A stretch of 64,000 nucleotides of DNA from Bordetella parapertussis. GTDB lineage: Bacteria; Pseudomonadota; Gammaproteobacteria; Burkholderiales; Burkholderiaceae_B. Location: assembly GCA_945903445.1 (NCBI GenBank), contig CAMDNZ010000009.1:18322-82321 (forward strand), read 5' to 3'. Position numbers and translations under genes: made by a program. Below the pieces are notes generated by a model that had not been told where the DNA came from, made no database searches, and saw only the letters and a program-made list of their open reading frames with translations. This document shows, piece by piece, positions 8,706 through 17,605 of the stretch; within the stretch, counting starts at the first letter, position 1; every line of letters begins with the position of its first letter.

Positions 8706-11156
8706 CTAGCTTTTCTTGCGCGGATCGAAACCTAGTGTCGACATAGCATCGGTTAACGGCTGAGGAGCGTAATCGCGCCACGGGGTCTCGCCCAGCTCCA
8801 TGCGTGCGTCGATATCGGCAATCGTCCAATGAGCGCCGCTGCTCAGCTCTACCGCTTCGTCCCAGTCGATCGGCACCGATACGCCCAAACCCGGTCGCGC
8901 CCGCGCCGACCATGCCGCAACCGTGGTCGCCCCAAAACCATTACGCAGATAATCGACGAAGATTTTCCTCACGCGGTTCTTAGGACCGCTTTTAGCGACA
9001 AACAGGGCAGGCAGGGTAGTGGCCAGGTGATGCACGATGGCTTGCGAGAACGCTTTCGTAGTGTCCCAGTCGTAATGCTTACGCACCGGCACCACCACGT
9101 GCAGTCCTTTACCACCACTGGTTTTAAGCCACGAATTTAAGCCCAGTTCGCGCAGCAGCACATGCATCAGATCGGCGGCTCGCACCATCTCGAACCACTT
9201 TATCCCGGCGCCTGGATCGAGATCGAACGTCATCCGGTCAGGTTTGGCTATCGCGGTCTTGACGGCATTCCAAGTATGAAATTCAACGACGTTCATCTGA
9301 GCCGCCGCTAGCAAAGCCTCGCCTGTGGGCACTTCCATCAATGGAGGATGATCGGGGTCCAGCTTCTGCGACAGCGCTTTGACGCCAGGAATCGCGCAAT
9401 CCAGGTGTTTTTGAAAGAAGGTCGATTTATGAGTGCCGGATGGCGCGCGCAGGAACGAGACGGGTCTCCCTTTTAAATGCGGAATCAGCAGATGGGCGAC
9501 CTGGGCGTAATAACGCGCCAAATCCAGCTTGGTGAGACCTGTAGAAGGGTCGACGACGCGATCGGGATGAGACAACTTACCGCGACTGCTAGCGCTGGCG
9601 TCCCTTTTCTCTGTCACCCGCTTTCCGGCGTCCACCGCTTTCTCACGGGTGATGTTTTTCACGGGTTTATCACCGCGTATCCCCTTGAACACCGCATGGC
9701 GTACATGTCCGCCTGTCGTCCATGACGCAAAGCTCACCTCGGCAATCAGTTCGGGCTTAACCCACATCGCGCCCCGAACGCCCTGCCCACCCACGTCTAG
9801 GGGTCGGGCGTCCACGCGCATCGCCGACAATCGGCCCTCCAACTCGCGCAATCCGCGATCGTCGAAACCCGTTCCCACCTTGCCCGCATAGCGCAGCGCA
9901 GCTTTCTCGTTGTGCACCGCCAGCAACAGCGCTCCCAGCCCTGTGCGGCTGCCTCGAGGCGAGGTGTACCCTACCACCACAAACTCCTGGCGTTGACCGC
10001 ACTTCAGCTTGATCCAGGCTTCGCTACGACGCGGCACGTAGCGACTATCCGCAAGCTTGGCGATCAGACCCTCATGCCCCTGCCGACATGCCGCCGCCAA
10101 CAAGTCCTCAGGTGGCGCATCGAGACTTGGACTGAACCGGATCGACCTGGCCGTCGCCGAATCGATCAGCTGTCGCAACAGCTCGCGACGCAAGAAGACA
10201 GGTTCAGACCGAATATCACGCCCTGCGACATAGAGCAGATCGAACGCATAAAACACGATCTTGTCGGTACGATCCCGATCGAATGCATTTTGCAGGGCTT
10301 GGAAATCGGGCATGCCGCTAGCACCCAAGACCACGATTTCACCATCGATCCACGCTCGATCGGCCATCAATCCAACCAGTCCTTCGGCGATGTGAGAAAG
10401 CTTGGATGTCCAGTCGTGTCCATTGCGAGTAAACAGACGGACCTTCGTTCCTTGCACCCGCGCCATAATGCGGTAGCCGTCGAACTTGGTTTCGTAGATC
10501 CAATCGGCGGGATTCGATGGCAATGCCGTCGCTAACGTCGCCAACTGAGGTTTCACGGTTTCGGGCATGTCTGTTTCGACGCCCGGAATGCGGCCTGCGA
10601 GGTTTTTCTTGCGCAGCGGCACCACGCTATCGGGCAGATCATCGGTCACGCTGTAGTCATTTGACGGCCGGGCGTGCTCATCCTTCTCTTTGATCAGCAG
10701 CCAGGGCGGCTGACGCGTATCGTTCTCCTTCATTCGAATCAGCGCCCATCTCCCCTTCAGTTTGACGCCATCGAGGTCGAACTTAATATGTCCGTCTTTC
10801 AACCCTTTACGCGCATCGCCGACTGGATGCCACGTTCCTTCGTCCCAAATGACGACCGTGCCCGCCCCATACTGACCCTTCGGTATGTTGCCTTCGAACT
10901 GGTTGTAGGCAATCGGGTGATCTTCCACCTCGACCGCCATCCGCTTCACGGTTGGATCCAGGCTTGGCCCTTTGGGAACCGCCCAACTTTTCATTGCGCC
11001 ATCCAATTCGAGGCGAAAGTCATAGTGCAGGCGGCTCGCCCAATGCTTCTGAACCACAAAAGCACGGGCGGCGTGGTTGCTTCGCCCACCTTTTGCTGGC
11101 TCGGATGTCACCTTAAAGTTGCGCTTTTCGCGATACCGCTTAAGCGAATCAACCAT
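8706..11156 (-). CDS. ligD: Multifunctional DNA ligase D (NHEJ)
   Basis: 816 residues with three modules in order. The N-terminal 3'-phosphoesterase (about 20-185) has KHWASRLHYDFRLELDG and HPIAYNQFEGNIPKGQYGAG. The ATP-dependent ligase core (about 205-500) carries the nucleotidyl Lys224 in YETKFDGYRI. The C-terminal primase-polymerase (about 545-800) has TFDLDPGAGIKW and SGGKGLHVVVPV. Together they trim, fill and seal double-strand breaks. It begins 3 nt after the ku stop, so the two form an operon. The PE-ligase-polymerase order is that of Pseudomonas-type LigD. Confidence 0.96.
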   Translation of the reverse strand: MVDSLKRYREKRNFKVTSEPAKGGRSNHAARAFVVQKHWASRLHYDFRLELDGAMKSWAVPKGPSLDPTVKRMAVEVEDHPIAYNQFEGNIPKGQYGAGTVVIWDEGTWHPVGDARKGLKDGHIKFDLDGVKLKGRWALIRMKENDTRQPPWLLIKEKDEHARPSNDYSVTDDLPDSVVPLRKKNLAGRIPGVETDMPETVKPQLATLATALPSNPADWIYETKFDGYRIMARVQGTKVRLFTRNGHDWTSKLSHIAEGLVGLMADRAWIDGEIVVLGASGMPDFQALQNAFDRDRTDKIVFYAFDLLYVAGRDIRSEPVFLRRELLRQLIDSATARSIRFSPSLDAPPEDLLAAACRQGHEGLIAKLADSRYVPRRSEAWIKLKCGQRQEFVVVGYTSPRGSRTGLGALLLAVHNEKAALRYAGKVGTGFDDRGLRELEGRLSAMRVDARPLDVGGQGVRGAMWVKPELIAEVSFASWTTGGHVRHAVFKGIRGDKPVKNITREKAVDAGKRVTEKRDASASSRGKLSHPDRVVDPSTGLTKLDLARYYAQVAHLLIPHLKGRPVSFLRAPSGTHKSTFFQKHLDCAIPGVKALSQKLDPDHPPLMEVPTGEALLAAAQMNVVEFHTWNAVKTAIAKPDRMTFDLDPGAGIKWFEMVRAADLMHVLLRELGLNSWLKTSGGKGLHVVVPVRKHYDWDTTKAFSQAIVHHLATTLPALFVAKSGPKNRVRKIFVDYLRNGFGATTVAAWSARARPGLGVSVPIDWDEAVELSSGAHWTIADIDARMELGETPWRDYAPQPLTDAMSTLGFDPRKKS

Positions 11157-11159
11157 GAT

Positions 11160-12209
11160 TTACGCTGCCTTGCGTCGATCGACAGTTGTTTTTGCGGCTT
11201 TTTGAGTCGAAGTGCCTTGACGTACTGCCTTGCTCGCCGATGTCGGTTGGGAGACGGATCTCTTAGCGAAAGTCGTTTTAGCCTTGGCGCTTGCAGTCGA
11301 TGTCGATGTGGTGGCCGTCTTGGATGTCGACACAGACGCCGCAGGCCCGGAAATTCTCTTCGTTGTTTTCGTTGTTTTCGTTTTTTTGGCTGCTGTTTTC
11401 GCGCCGCCACGATTCCTCAAACTCTGCTGCAACAGCGCAGTCAAATCGATGACGTTATCGGCATGGGCAGGGGCTCGCTCTTGCGGTTCGAACACCGTCT
11501 GCGTTTTCCCTGCTCGCGCCCGCTTCTCGACCAAACTCATGATGGCGTGCTTAAACTCGTCTTTAAACTCGTCCGGATTCCAATCGCCCGACATATCATC
11601 GATCAGCATCTTCGCCATTTTAAGTTCACTGGCGCTAGCCGACGTGCCCTTGGCCCCCACAGCGGGCAACGCCAGCTCATCGGTTGATTTGACGTCTTCG
11701 CCCCAGCGCATCAGATTGAGTACCAGCGCATCGCCCGCTGGAATCAGTGCAGCCAAGTGTTGTTTGGTTTGAATGACGACCCGTGCGATGGCAATTTTTC
11801 CGGTTTTGAACAGCGTATCCCGCAACAAGGCGTAAACCTTCTGACCCTTATTGATCGGCGCGATGTAATAGGGTCGCTCCAGATATACGAACGACACTGC
11901 GTCGGCATTGACGAATCGTTCGATCTCGATGGTCTGCGTCGTCCTCGGGTAGGCATCGTTAATCTCATCCTGCGACAACACGACATACTTGCCGGCTTGA
12001 TACTCGACACCCTTGACGATGTTCTCGCGGCCGATCTCTTTGCCAGTCCGTTTGTTGATGCGTTTATAGCCCACGGGATCCATGCTGCGCTTGTCCAGCC
12101 AGTCGAAATCGACGCCCGATTCGGTCGTGGCCGTATGCAGTCCCACCGGTATGTGGACGAGGCCAAACGAAATGGCCCCTTTCCAGATAGTGCGCGTCGC
12201 GGATGCCAT
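11160..12209 (-). CDS. ku: Non-homologous end-joining protein Ku
   Basis: 349 residues, longer than the usual 260-300. The Ku core (1 to about 255) starts with TIWKGAISFGLVHIPVGLHT and contains the homodimeric ring fold; it binds DNA ends and recruits LigD. The last ~90 residues are a low-complexity Lys/Thr/Ser/Ala tail (for example KTKTTKTTKR) like the DNA-binding tails of some bacterial Ku proteins. The start follows AAGGGGGA. It is the first gene of the ku-ligD operon. Confidence 0.96.
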   Translation of the reverse strand: MASATRTIWKGAISFGLVHIPVGLHTATTESGVDFDWLDKRSMDPVGYKRINKRTGKEIGRENIVKGVEYQAGKYVVLSQDEINDAYPRTTQTIEIERFVNADAVSFVYLERPYYIAPINKGQKVYALLRDTLFKTGKIAIARVVIQTKQHLAALIPAGDALVLNLMRWGEDVKSTDELALPAVGAKGTSASASELKMAKMLIDDMSGDWNPDEFKDEFKHAIMSLVEKRARAGKTQTVFEPQERAPAHADNVIDLTALLQQSLRNRGGAKTAAKKTKTTKTTKRISGPAASVSTSKTATTSTSTASAKAKTTFAKRSVSQPTSASKAVRQGTSTQKAAKTTVDRRKAA

Positions 12210-12418
12210 GAAATCCCCCTTGCAAGAGGCAACGATCGGACGGCCAGATGAGCAACTTCCAGGCCCGTAACGTTTCAGCTCTACCTCGCTCAGAATAGGG
12301 ATGCCGGTTTACCTGGGCACGCTCGCATCGATGGAGTTCGCGATGGAACGTTTCTTATTTTTCAGTTACTTAGCGAGTTCCCACGTGGTCCAAACCCAAA
12401 CCAAGCCGAGGTTTCAAA

Positions 12419-13069
12419 ATGAGCGTGATCAATCCTAGGGGTAGCAACGTGTCTTGGGGTGCGGCGGAGGCTGGCGTCCCCCCGGCTGCGGGTTACAAAC
12501 CCCGAGACAACGCCGATATCCGCAACAGCTACAACGACAAAGTGACTTCGGCCTACGAAGATTCGTTCAGGGCCAGGTTTCAGGAGTTTCACGACAACGA
12601 GCAATGCTTCGGCGACGAGTTGGCGCGAGAGGCGTTTGACGCCCGCACTAAGATCAAAGAAGCTCATCAGGCCGAAACGTCGCTTTTAGGACGAGTCGCG
12701 ATCTGGTTCCGCAACGTGTTCACGTATGGCGCGGGTAATGCAACCTACGAAGGGTTGAGCAAGACCAAGAACCCTGAAGAACTGGCCTATTCGGCCTTCA
12801 AATCGGACGGGAAAAACCTGGGGTTGAATGGCAATGGTTTCGGCGAGACCTTGGATGTCTGGAAAGCGATCAAAGAGGTCACGACCTTGTATCCCGAGGA
12901 CGTGACGCCCGCCATGCTGGCCGAATACAAAGCGCAATTGGCCGCTAACGGCACCAACACGGCTTTCAAACCGAATGTAGATGCCATCCTGGCAGCGGGC
13001 GGACACACCGCCGATCCGAGACTGGCGGCGTTCGCGGAATCGCAAAAAAGCACCAAGGTTCACGCCTGA
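12419..13069 (+). CDS. Orphan soluble protein of unknown function
   Basis: 216 residues, not recognised. It has no signal peptide and no obvious transmembrane helix. The N-terminal ~25 residues are Ser/Asn/Gly/Pro-rich and flexible, followed by a charged helical stretch (AYEDSFRARFQEFHDNEQCF) and one aromatic hydrophobic patch (LLGRVAIWFRNVFTYGAG). The C-terminal half is Ala/Asn-rich. A GAGG lies 7 nt before the ATG and a strong terminator follows, so it is a free-standing transcription unit divergent from ku. The flexible N-terminus and lack of neighbours are compatible with, but do not show, a secreted effector. Confidence 0.65.
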   Translation: MSVINPRGSNVSWGAAEAGVPPAAGYKPRDNADIRNSYNDKVTSAYEDSFRARFQEFHDNEQCFGDELAREAFDARTKIKEAHQAETSLLGRVAIWFRNVFTYGAGNATYEGLSKTKNPEELAYSAFKSDGKNLGLNGNGFGETLDVWKAIKEVTTLYPEDVTPAMLAEYKAQLAANGTNTAFKPNVDAILAAGGHTADPRLAAFAESQKSTKVHA

Positions 13070-13092
13070 ATTCAGGCGACGGCGACCCAAAC

Positions 13093-13122
13093 AAAAACGC
13101 ACAGCATGCGCTGTGCGTTTTT
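13093..13122 (+). terminator. Rho-independent terminator after the orphan gene
   Basis: AAAAACGCACAGC (13093-13105), loop ATGC, GCTGTGCGTTTTT (13110-13122): a perfect 13-bp stem with A- and T-runs, so it can work in both directions. It separates the orphan gene from tRNA-Pro/ispB on the opposite strand. Confidence 0.9.
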
Positions 13123-13157
13123 ACCCTTGCCGGTACAAGGAAAATTCGACCACATGA

Positions 13158-13235
<78 letters not shown>

Positions 13236-13250
13236 ATGCTTATGTTTTCG

Positions 13251-14216
13251 CTAGCGATCACGATCTACCGCGAAAGCGCAAAATTCTATCAGAGATTCGC
13301 GAAATTCGGAAACGGGATAATCGGCAAGCGCAGCGCGGGCCAGTTCAGCCTCGTTGCGAGCGGCATCCATGGTGTGCGATAACGCATCCGTATCGCGAAT
13401 GGCCTGGGCCACCGCCTCGAAATCGCCGTCGCCCGTCTGAATGGCACTGCGTACGAGCTCCCGTTGCGCCTCGGTGCCCGTCTCCATCACTCGAATCAAG
13501 GGCAAGGTCGGCTTGCCTTCGCGTAAATCGTCGCCCACGTTCTTGCCCAGCGCCTCGGCGTCGCCACCGTAATCCAGCACGTCGTCCACCAACTGGAACG
13601 CCGTGCCGATATGCCGCCCATAGGCACCGGCCGCCGCTTCCTGCTCGTCGGTTCCGCCTGCCAGCACGGCACCCACTCGGGCCGCCGCCTCGAACAGCTT
13701 CGCCGTCTTGAAACGAACGACTTGCAAATATCGCTCTTGAGACACGTCCGGATCATGCACGTTCATCAGCTGCAGCACTTCGCCTTCGGCAATCACCGTC
13801 ACAGCTTCCGATAAGATGGCCATCACTCGCATCGAATCGGCCTCCACCATCATTTCGAACGAACGCGAATACAGATAGTCGCCCACCAGCACGCTCGCCG
13901 CGTTGCCGAATACCGCGTTGGCGGTCTGGCGCCCCCGGCGCATACCCGACTCGTCGACCACGTCGTCGTGGAGCAAGGTCGCGGTGTGAATGAATTCGAC
14001 CACTGCCGCCAGCAAATGGTGGTGTTTGCCCTGGTAACTGAGCGCACGGGCGATCATCAGCACCAGCGCGGGCCGCATGCGCTTGCCGCCGGCACTGACG
14101 ATATAGTCGCCAATCGTACGAATCAGCACGACCTCGGAATCCAGTCGTTCGCGGATAACCGCGTCGACGTGTTTCATGTCTGGGGCGATGGGAGCGAGCA
14201 GATCTGACAGGTTCAA
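13251..14216 (-). CDS. ispB: Octaprenyl diphosphate synthase (polyprenyl synthase)
   Basis: About 321 residues. It makes the long isoprenoid side chain of ubiquinone. Both aspartate-rich motifs are present: LLHDDVVDE and QLVDDVLDYGG, plus GGKRMRPALVLMIARA. The best match to the family N-terminus (LNLSDLLAPIAPDMKHVDAV) begins with a TTG at 14216; the open frame upstream to 14342 has no coding character. No strong ribosome site precedes the TTG, so the start is uncertain. It is divergent from rplU, the arrangement usual in Gram-negative bacteria. Confidence 0.9.
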   Translation of the reverse strand: MNLSDLLAPIAPDMKHVDAVIRERLDSEVVLIRTIGDYIVSAGGKRMRPALVLMIARALSYQGKHHHLLAAVVEFIHTATLLHDDVVDESGMRRGRQTANAVFGNAASVLVGDYLYSRSFEMMVEADSMRVMAILSEAVTVIAEGEVLQLMNVHDPDVSQERYLQVVRFKTAKLFEAAARVGAVLAGGTDEQEAAAGAYGRHIGTAFQLVDDVLDYGGDAEALGKNVGDDLREGKPTLPLIRVMETGTEAQRELVRSAIQTGDGDFEAVAQAIRDTDALSHTMDAARNEAELARAALADYPVSEFRESLIEFCAFAVDRDR

Positions 14217-14346
14217 GACGTTTCCGGCTTTGCAACGCGCCCGGTCCGGGCGGAAGCTGACGATTATACGGGGCACCGCAAGCGCTAGGTACACGTGCTC
14301 TGAAGACACATGATGTAGACGTAAGTACACGGCACCACACACTTTT

Positions 14347-14375
14347 TTGACTTCTCGCGACTGCCGGGCTAGAAT
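14347..14375 (+). promoter_or_regulatory. Sigma-70 promoter for rplU-rpmA
   Basis: TTGACT (14347-14352), a 17-nt spacer, and TAGAAT (14370-14375): five of six matches in each hexamer at the optimal spacing. Transcription would start near 14382, giving a leader of about 65 nt before rplU. Confidence 0.75.
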
Positions 14376-14381
14376 CCAGGG

Positions 14382-14412
14382 TTCCTCGCGCGCTATTCGT
14401 TATAGCGAGGAA
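14382..14412 (+). promoter_or_regulatory. Leader hairpin upstream of rplU
   Basis: TTCCTC (14382-14387) pairs with GAGGAA (14407-14412), and an inner GCTAT/ATAGC stem closes a small loop, leaving a GCGC bulge. It would form at the very 5' end of the rplU mRNA, where ribosomal-protein leaders often sit. Autoregulation by L21 is an inference; the hairpin could also only stabilise the mRNA. Confidence 0.4.
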
Positions 14413-14447
14413 TGTTCTTTGCACATCAAATTTTAGGAAACTTACCC

Positions 14448-14759
14448 ATGTACGCGGTCATAAAAACCGGTGGCAAGCAGTATCGTGTTGCCACTGGCGA
14501 AAAACTCAAGGTAGAACAGATACCTGCTGACATCGGGCAAGCCATCACCATCGACCAGGTGCTGTCGGTAGGCGAAGGCGACCAACTCAAAGTTGGCGTG
14601 CCTTTTGTCTCCGGCGCCGTGGTCACGGCGACGGTTGTTGCTCATGGCCGGCACGACAAGGTCAAAATCTTCAAGATGCGTCGCCGCAAGCACTATCAAA
14701 AGCGTCAAGGCCACCGTCAGAACTACACCGAAATCCAGATCGACGCCATCACCGTCTGA
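14448..14759 (+). CDS. rplU: 50S ribosomal protein L21
   Basis: 103 residues, full length. It opens MYAVIKTGGKQYRV and carries the basic FKMRRRKHYQKRQGHRQ segment that binds 23S rRNA, and ends in the conserved ITEI-like region. The ATG at 14448 is the family start; an upstream in-frame ATG at 14412 lies inside the leader hairpin and is not used. First gene of the rplU-rpmA unit, with obgE and proB behind. Confidence 0.98.
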   Translation: MYAVIKTGGKQYRVATGEKLKVEQIPADIGQAITIDQVLSVGEGDQLKVGVPFVSGAVVTATVVAHGRHDKVKIFKMRRRKHYQKRQGHRQNYTEIQIDAITV

Positions 14760-14832
14760 TTGTTCTGGCACCGCGATATGCGGTGCTCGAGCAAGATCCG
14801 GATTAAGGCAGCTAAATTAGCAGGAGCTAAAC

Positions 14833-15093
14833 ATGGCACAGAAAAAGGGCGGCGGCTCTACGCGTAACGGTCGTGATTCAGAATCGAAACGACTGGGTGT
14901 TAAGGCCTACGGTGGTGAATTGATCCCCGCAGGTTCGATCATTGTTCGTCAGCGCGGCACCGCGTTTCACCCTGGCGTGAACGTCGGCATCGGCAAGGAT
15001 CACACCTTGTTCGCACTGAAAGATGGCAAGGTTCAGTTCAGCGTCAAGGGCGCCATGAACAAGCGCACGGTTTCGATCGTCGCAGCAGCCTGA
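14833..15093 (+). CDS. rpmA: 50S ribosomal protein L27
   Basis: 86 residues, full length. The N-terminal MAQKKGGGSTRNGRDS tail reaches the peptidyl-transferase centre, followed by the conserved GSIIVRQRGTAFHPG. There is no Firmicutes-type cleavable N-terminal extension. AGGAG lies upstream of the ATG. 73 nt after rplU and cotranscribed with it; a terminator follows at 15173. Confidence 0.98.
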   Translation: MAQKKGGGSTRNGRDSESKRLGVKAYGGELIPAGSIIVRQRGTAFHPGVNVGIGKDHTLFALKDGKVQFSVKGAMNKRTVSIVAAA

Positions 15094-15172
15094 TCTATCA
15101 TGTGTGGCGTTCGCGCCATGCATGGTCGGCGCGGCTAGTCCGGTTTCGTACCGCGTAGCCGCAGCATGCAGT

Positions 15173-15208
15173 CAAAAGCCCTGCCCGGATGGCAGGGCTT
15201 TTGTTTTA
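15173..15208 (+). terminator. Rho-independent terminator between rpmA and obgE
   Basis: CAAAAGCCCTGCC (15173-15185), loop CGGAT, GGCAGGGCTTTTG (15191-15203), then TTTT. A 13-bp stem followed by T-rich sequence. It should end most rplU-rpmA transcripts; some readthrough into obgE is likely, since the obgE start is only about 40 nt further. Confidence 0.85.
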
Positions 15209-15246
15209 TCCCCCGGGCATTGCGCTCGTTCTATGATGTGAGCACC

Positions 15247-16389
15247 ATGAAATTCGTCGACGAAGCCACCATCGAAGTCATCGCCGGTAAAGGCGGCAAC
15301 GGCGTGGCGAGCTTTCGCCGCGAAAAATTCATCCCCTTCGGCGGTCCCGACGGTGGCGATGGCGGTCGAGGCGGCAGTGTCATAGCCGTGGCCGATCGCA
15401 ACATCAACACACTGATCGACTACCGCTATGCCCGCCTGCACCGTGCCCGCAACGGCGAAAACGGCCGAGGCTCGGATCAGTATGGCGCCGCCGCCGCAGA
15501 CATCGTGCTGCGCGTGCCCGTAGGCACCATCATCCACGATTACGAAACGGGCGAACAATTGTTCGACATGTCGCACCACGAGCAGACCGTCATCCTGGCG
15601 GCCGGCGGTGAGGGCGGCATGGGCAACCTGCATTTCAAATCCAGTGTGAATCGTGCGCCGCGTCAATGGACCCCCGGCAAAGAGGGCGGCCAGCGCAAGC
15701 TGCGGCTGGAACTGAAAGTCTTGGCCGACGTTGGTCTGCTGGGTCTGCCCAACGCCGGCAAATCGACCCTCATCAGCAAGATCTCCAATGCGCGGCCCAA
15801 GATTGCCGACTACCCCTTCACCACGCTGCACCCCAACCTGGGTGTGGTGCGTACCTCGGCATCGCGCAGCTTCGTCGTTGCAGATATTCCCGGCCTGATC
15901 GAAGGCGCATCCGAAGGTGCCGGTCTGGGCCACTTGTTCTTGCGCCATCTGGCCCGCACCCGCGTGCTGCTGCATCTCGTCGATGTCGCCTCGCCGGATC
16001 CCGATGCCGATCCGGTCGAACAAGCCATCACCGATGCCCGCGCTATCGTAGGCGAACTCGAACGCTACGATCCCGAGTTGGCCGCCAAGCCTCGCTGGCT
16101 GGTTTTGAACAAGCTGGACATGGTGCCGGAACCTGCCGATACCCAGCAGCGCTTCGTCGAAGGCTTCGGCTGGACAGGTCCGGTGTTCACCATTTCGGGT
16201 CTGACCGGCGAAGGCACGCAAGACCTCGTCTACGCCTTGCAAGACTATCTGGACGCGGCCAAACAGGAAGAACTTCTTGCGCAAGACAAGGCCGATGGCA
16301 CGTATGTCGCTCCGGACCCCCGCTTCGACGAAACGCGCAGCGACGCCGACCCGCGCAACAGCGCCACCGACGATCCGCGCTTCCGTTAA
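15247..16389 (+). CDS. obgE: Obg family GTPase (ribosome assembly)
   Basis: 380 residues, called obgE or cgtA. The glycine-rich Obg fold occupies about 1-158 (MKFVDEATIEVIAGKGGNG). The GTPase domain has G1 LGLPNAGKSTLISKIS, G3 DIPGLIEGA and G4 LNKLDM. It assists 50S assembly and links growth to nucleotide pools. The C-terminal extension is short, acidic and unstructured-looking, ending in DDPRFR. The ATG at 15247 is chosen because the family begins there; the frame upstream runs through the terminator. Confidence 0.97.
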   Translation: MKFVDEATIEVIAGKGGNGVASFRREKFIPFGGPDGGDGGRGGSVIAVADRNINTLIDYRYARLHRARNGENGRGSDQYGAAAADIVLRVPVGTIIHDYETGEQLFDMSHHEQTVILAAGGEGGMGNLHFKSSVNRAPRQWTPGKEGGQRKLRLELKVLADVGLLGLPNAGKSTLISKISNARPKIADYPFTTLHPNLGVVRTSASRSFVVADIPGLIEGASEGAGLGHLFLRHLARTRVLLHLVDVASPDPDADPVEQAITDARAIVGELERYDPELAAKPRWLVLNKLDMVPEPADTQQRFVEGFGWTGPVFTISGLTGEGTQDLVYALQDYLDAAKQEELLAQDKADGTYVAPDPRFDETRSDADPRNSATDDPRFR

Positions 16390-16427
16390 ATTCATCAGCC
16401 CGCCACCGTCCACCTTTTGTCTGCATC

Positions 16428-17579
16428 ATGGCCGCCCCTGCCTCTGCATCGCCTGCATCCGTTGTCGCCTCGGCCCACCGTCTGGTGGCCAAGGTGGGTT
16501 CGTCCCTGGTCACCAACGAAGGGCGTGGCTTGGATCGCGCCGCCGTGGCGCATTGGGCCGCGCAAATTGCCGCGTTGCGCCAACAGGGTAAATCGGTCGT
16601 TTTGGTCTCCAGTGGTGCGGTCGCCGAAGGCATGGCGCGCCTGGGTTGGGCCAAGCGTCCGGTCGTCATGCACGAGCTTCAAGCTGCGGCAGCGGTAGGG
16701 CAAATGGGATTGGCGCAAGCCTACGAAGCGGCGTTTGCCGAGTACGGCCTGCGTACCGCACAGATTCTGCTGACTCACGAAGACCTGGCCGACCGGCATC
16801 GCTACCTGAATGCGCGCTCGACGCTGTTCGCCCTGTTGCGGCTAGGTGTGGTGCCCATCGTCAACGAGAACGACACGGTGGTCACCGACGAAATCCGATT
16901 GGGCGACAACGATACCTTGGGCGCGCTGGTCACCAATCTGATCGAAGCCGACGCGCTGGTGATATTGACCGACCAACGTGGCTTGTACGCCGCCGATCCG
17001 CGTAAAAACTCAGACGCCCCGTTCATCGACCACGCCGAAGCTGGCGATCCGGCCTTGGAAGCCATGGCAGGCGGCGCCGGCAGCACAGTCGGTACGGGTG
17101 GCATGCTGACGAAAGTCTTGGCGGCCAAACGCGCCGCCCGCAGTGGCGCGCATACCGTCATTGCATCCGGCCACGAACGCAACGTCTTGGTTCGACTGTC
17201 GCAAGGCGAGTGCATCGGCAGCGAACTGCGAGCCACCGTTCCCGTATGGTCGGCGCGCAAGCAGTGGTTGGCCGACCATCTGCGCACACGCGGCAGTGTG
17301 GTGTTGGATGCCGGTGCGCTGAACGCCTTGCTGAACGAAGGCAAGAGTCTGCTGCCCATTGGCGTTACTGCGGTCGAAGGGGAATTCGAACGCGGCGACG
17401 TCGTAGCCTGCGTGGATGCCGAGGGCCGCGAGTACGCGCGAGGCTTGGTCAACTATTCGTCCACCGACGCTCGACGTATCCTGCGGACGCCCTCGGCCCG
17501 TATCGCCGATATTTTGGGTTTCATGACCGCTCCAGAACTGGTACACCGCGACAACCTGGTCGTCACCGCAGCCGCCTAG
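16428..17579 (+). CDS. proB: Glutamate 5-kinase
   Basis: 383 residues. It phosphorylates glutamate, the first step of proline synthesis. The amino-acid-kinase domain (about 15-270) shows VAKVGSSLVTNEG, LVSSGAVAEGM, VNENDTVVTDE and GTGGMLTKVLAAK, and a C-terminal PUA domain (about 290-375) follows with VNYSSTDARRI. It is 38 nt behind obgE in the conserved rplU-rpmA-obgE-proB block. The ATG at 16428 sits directly before the kinase domain; the longer frame from 15666 is a shadow of obgE. Confidence 0.96.
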   Translation: MAAPASASPASVVASAHRLVAKVGSSLVTNEGRGLDRAAVAHWAAQIAALRQQGKSVVLVSSGAVAEGMARLGWAKRPVVMHELQAAAAVGQMGLAQAYEAAFAEYGLRTAQILLTHEDLADRHRYLNARSTLFALLRLGVVPIVNENDTVVTDEIRLGDNDTLGALVTNLIEADALVILTDQRGLYAADPRKNSDAPFIDHAEAGDPALEAMAGGAGSTVGTGGMLTKVLAAKRAARSGAHTVIASGHERNVLVRLSQGECIGSELRATVPVWSARKQWLADHLRTRGSVVLDAGALNALLNEGKSLLPIGVTAVEGEFERGDVVACVDAEGREYARGLVNYSSTDARRILRTPSARIADILGFMTAPELVHRDNLVVTAAA

Positions 17580-17605
17580 AGGTTTTCATGTCATCCCGCG
17601 GCCCG

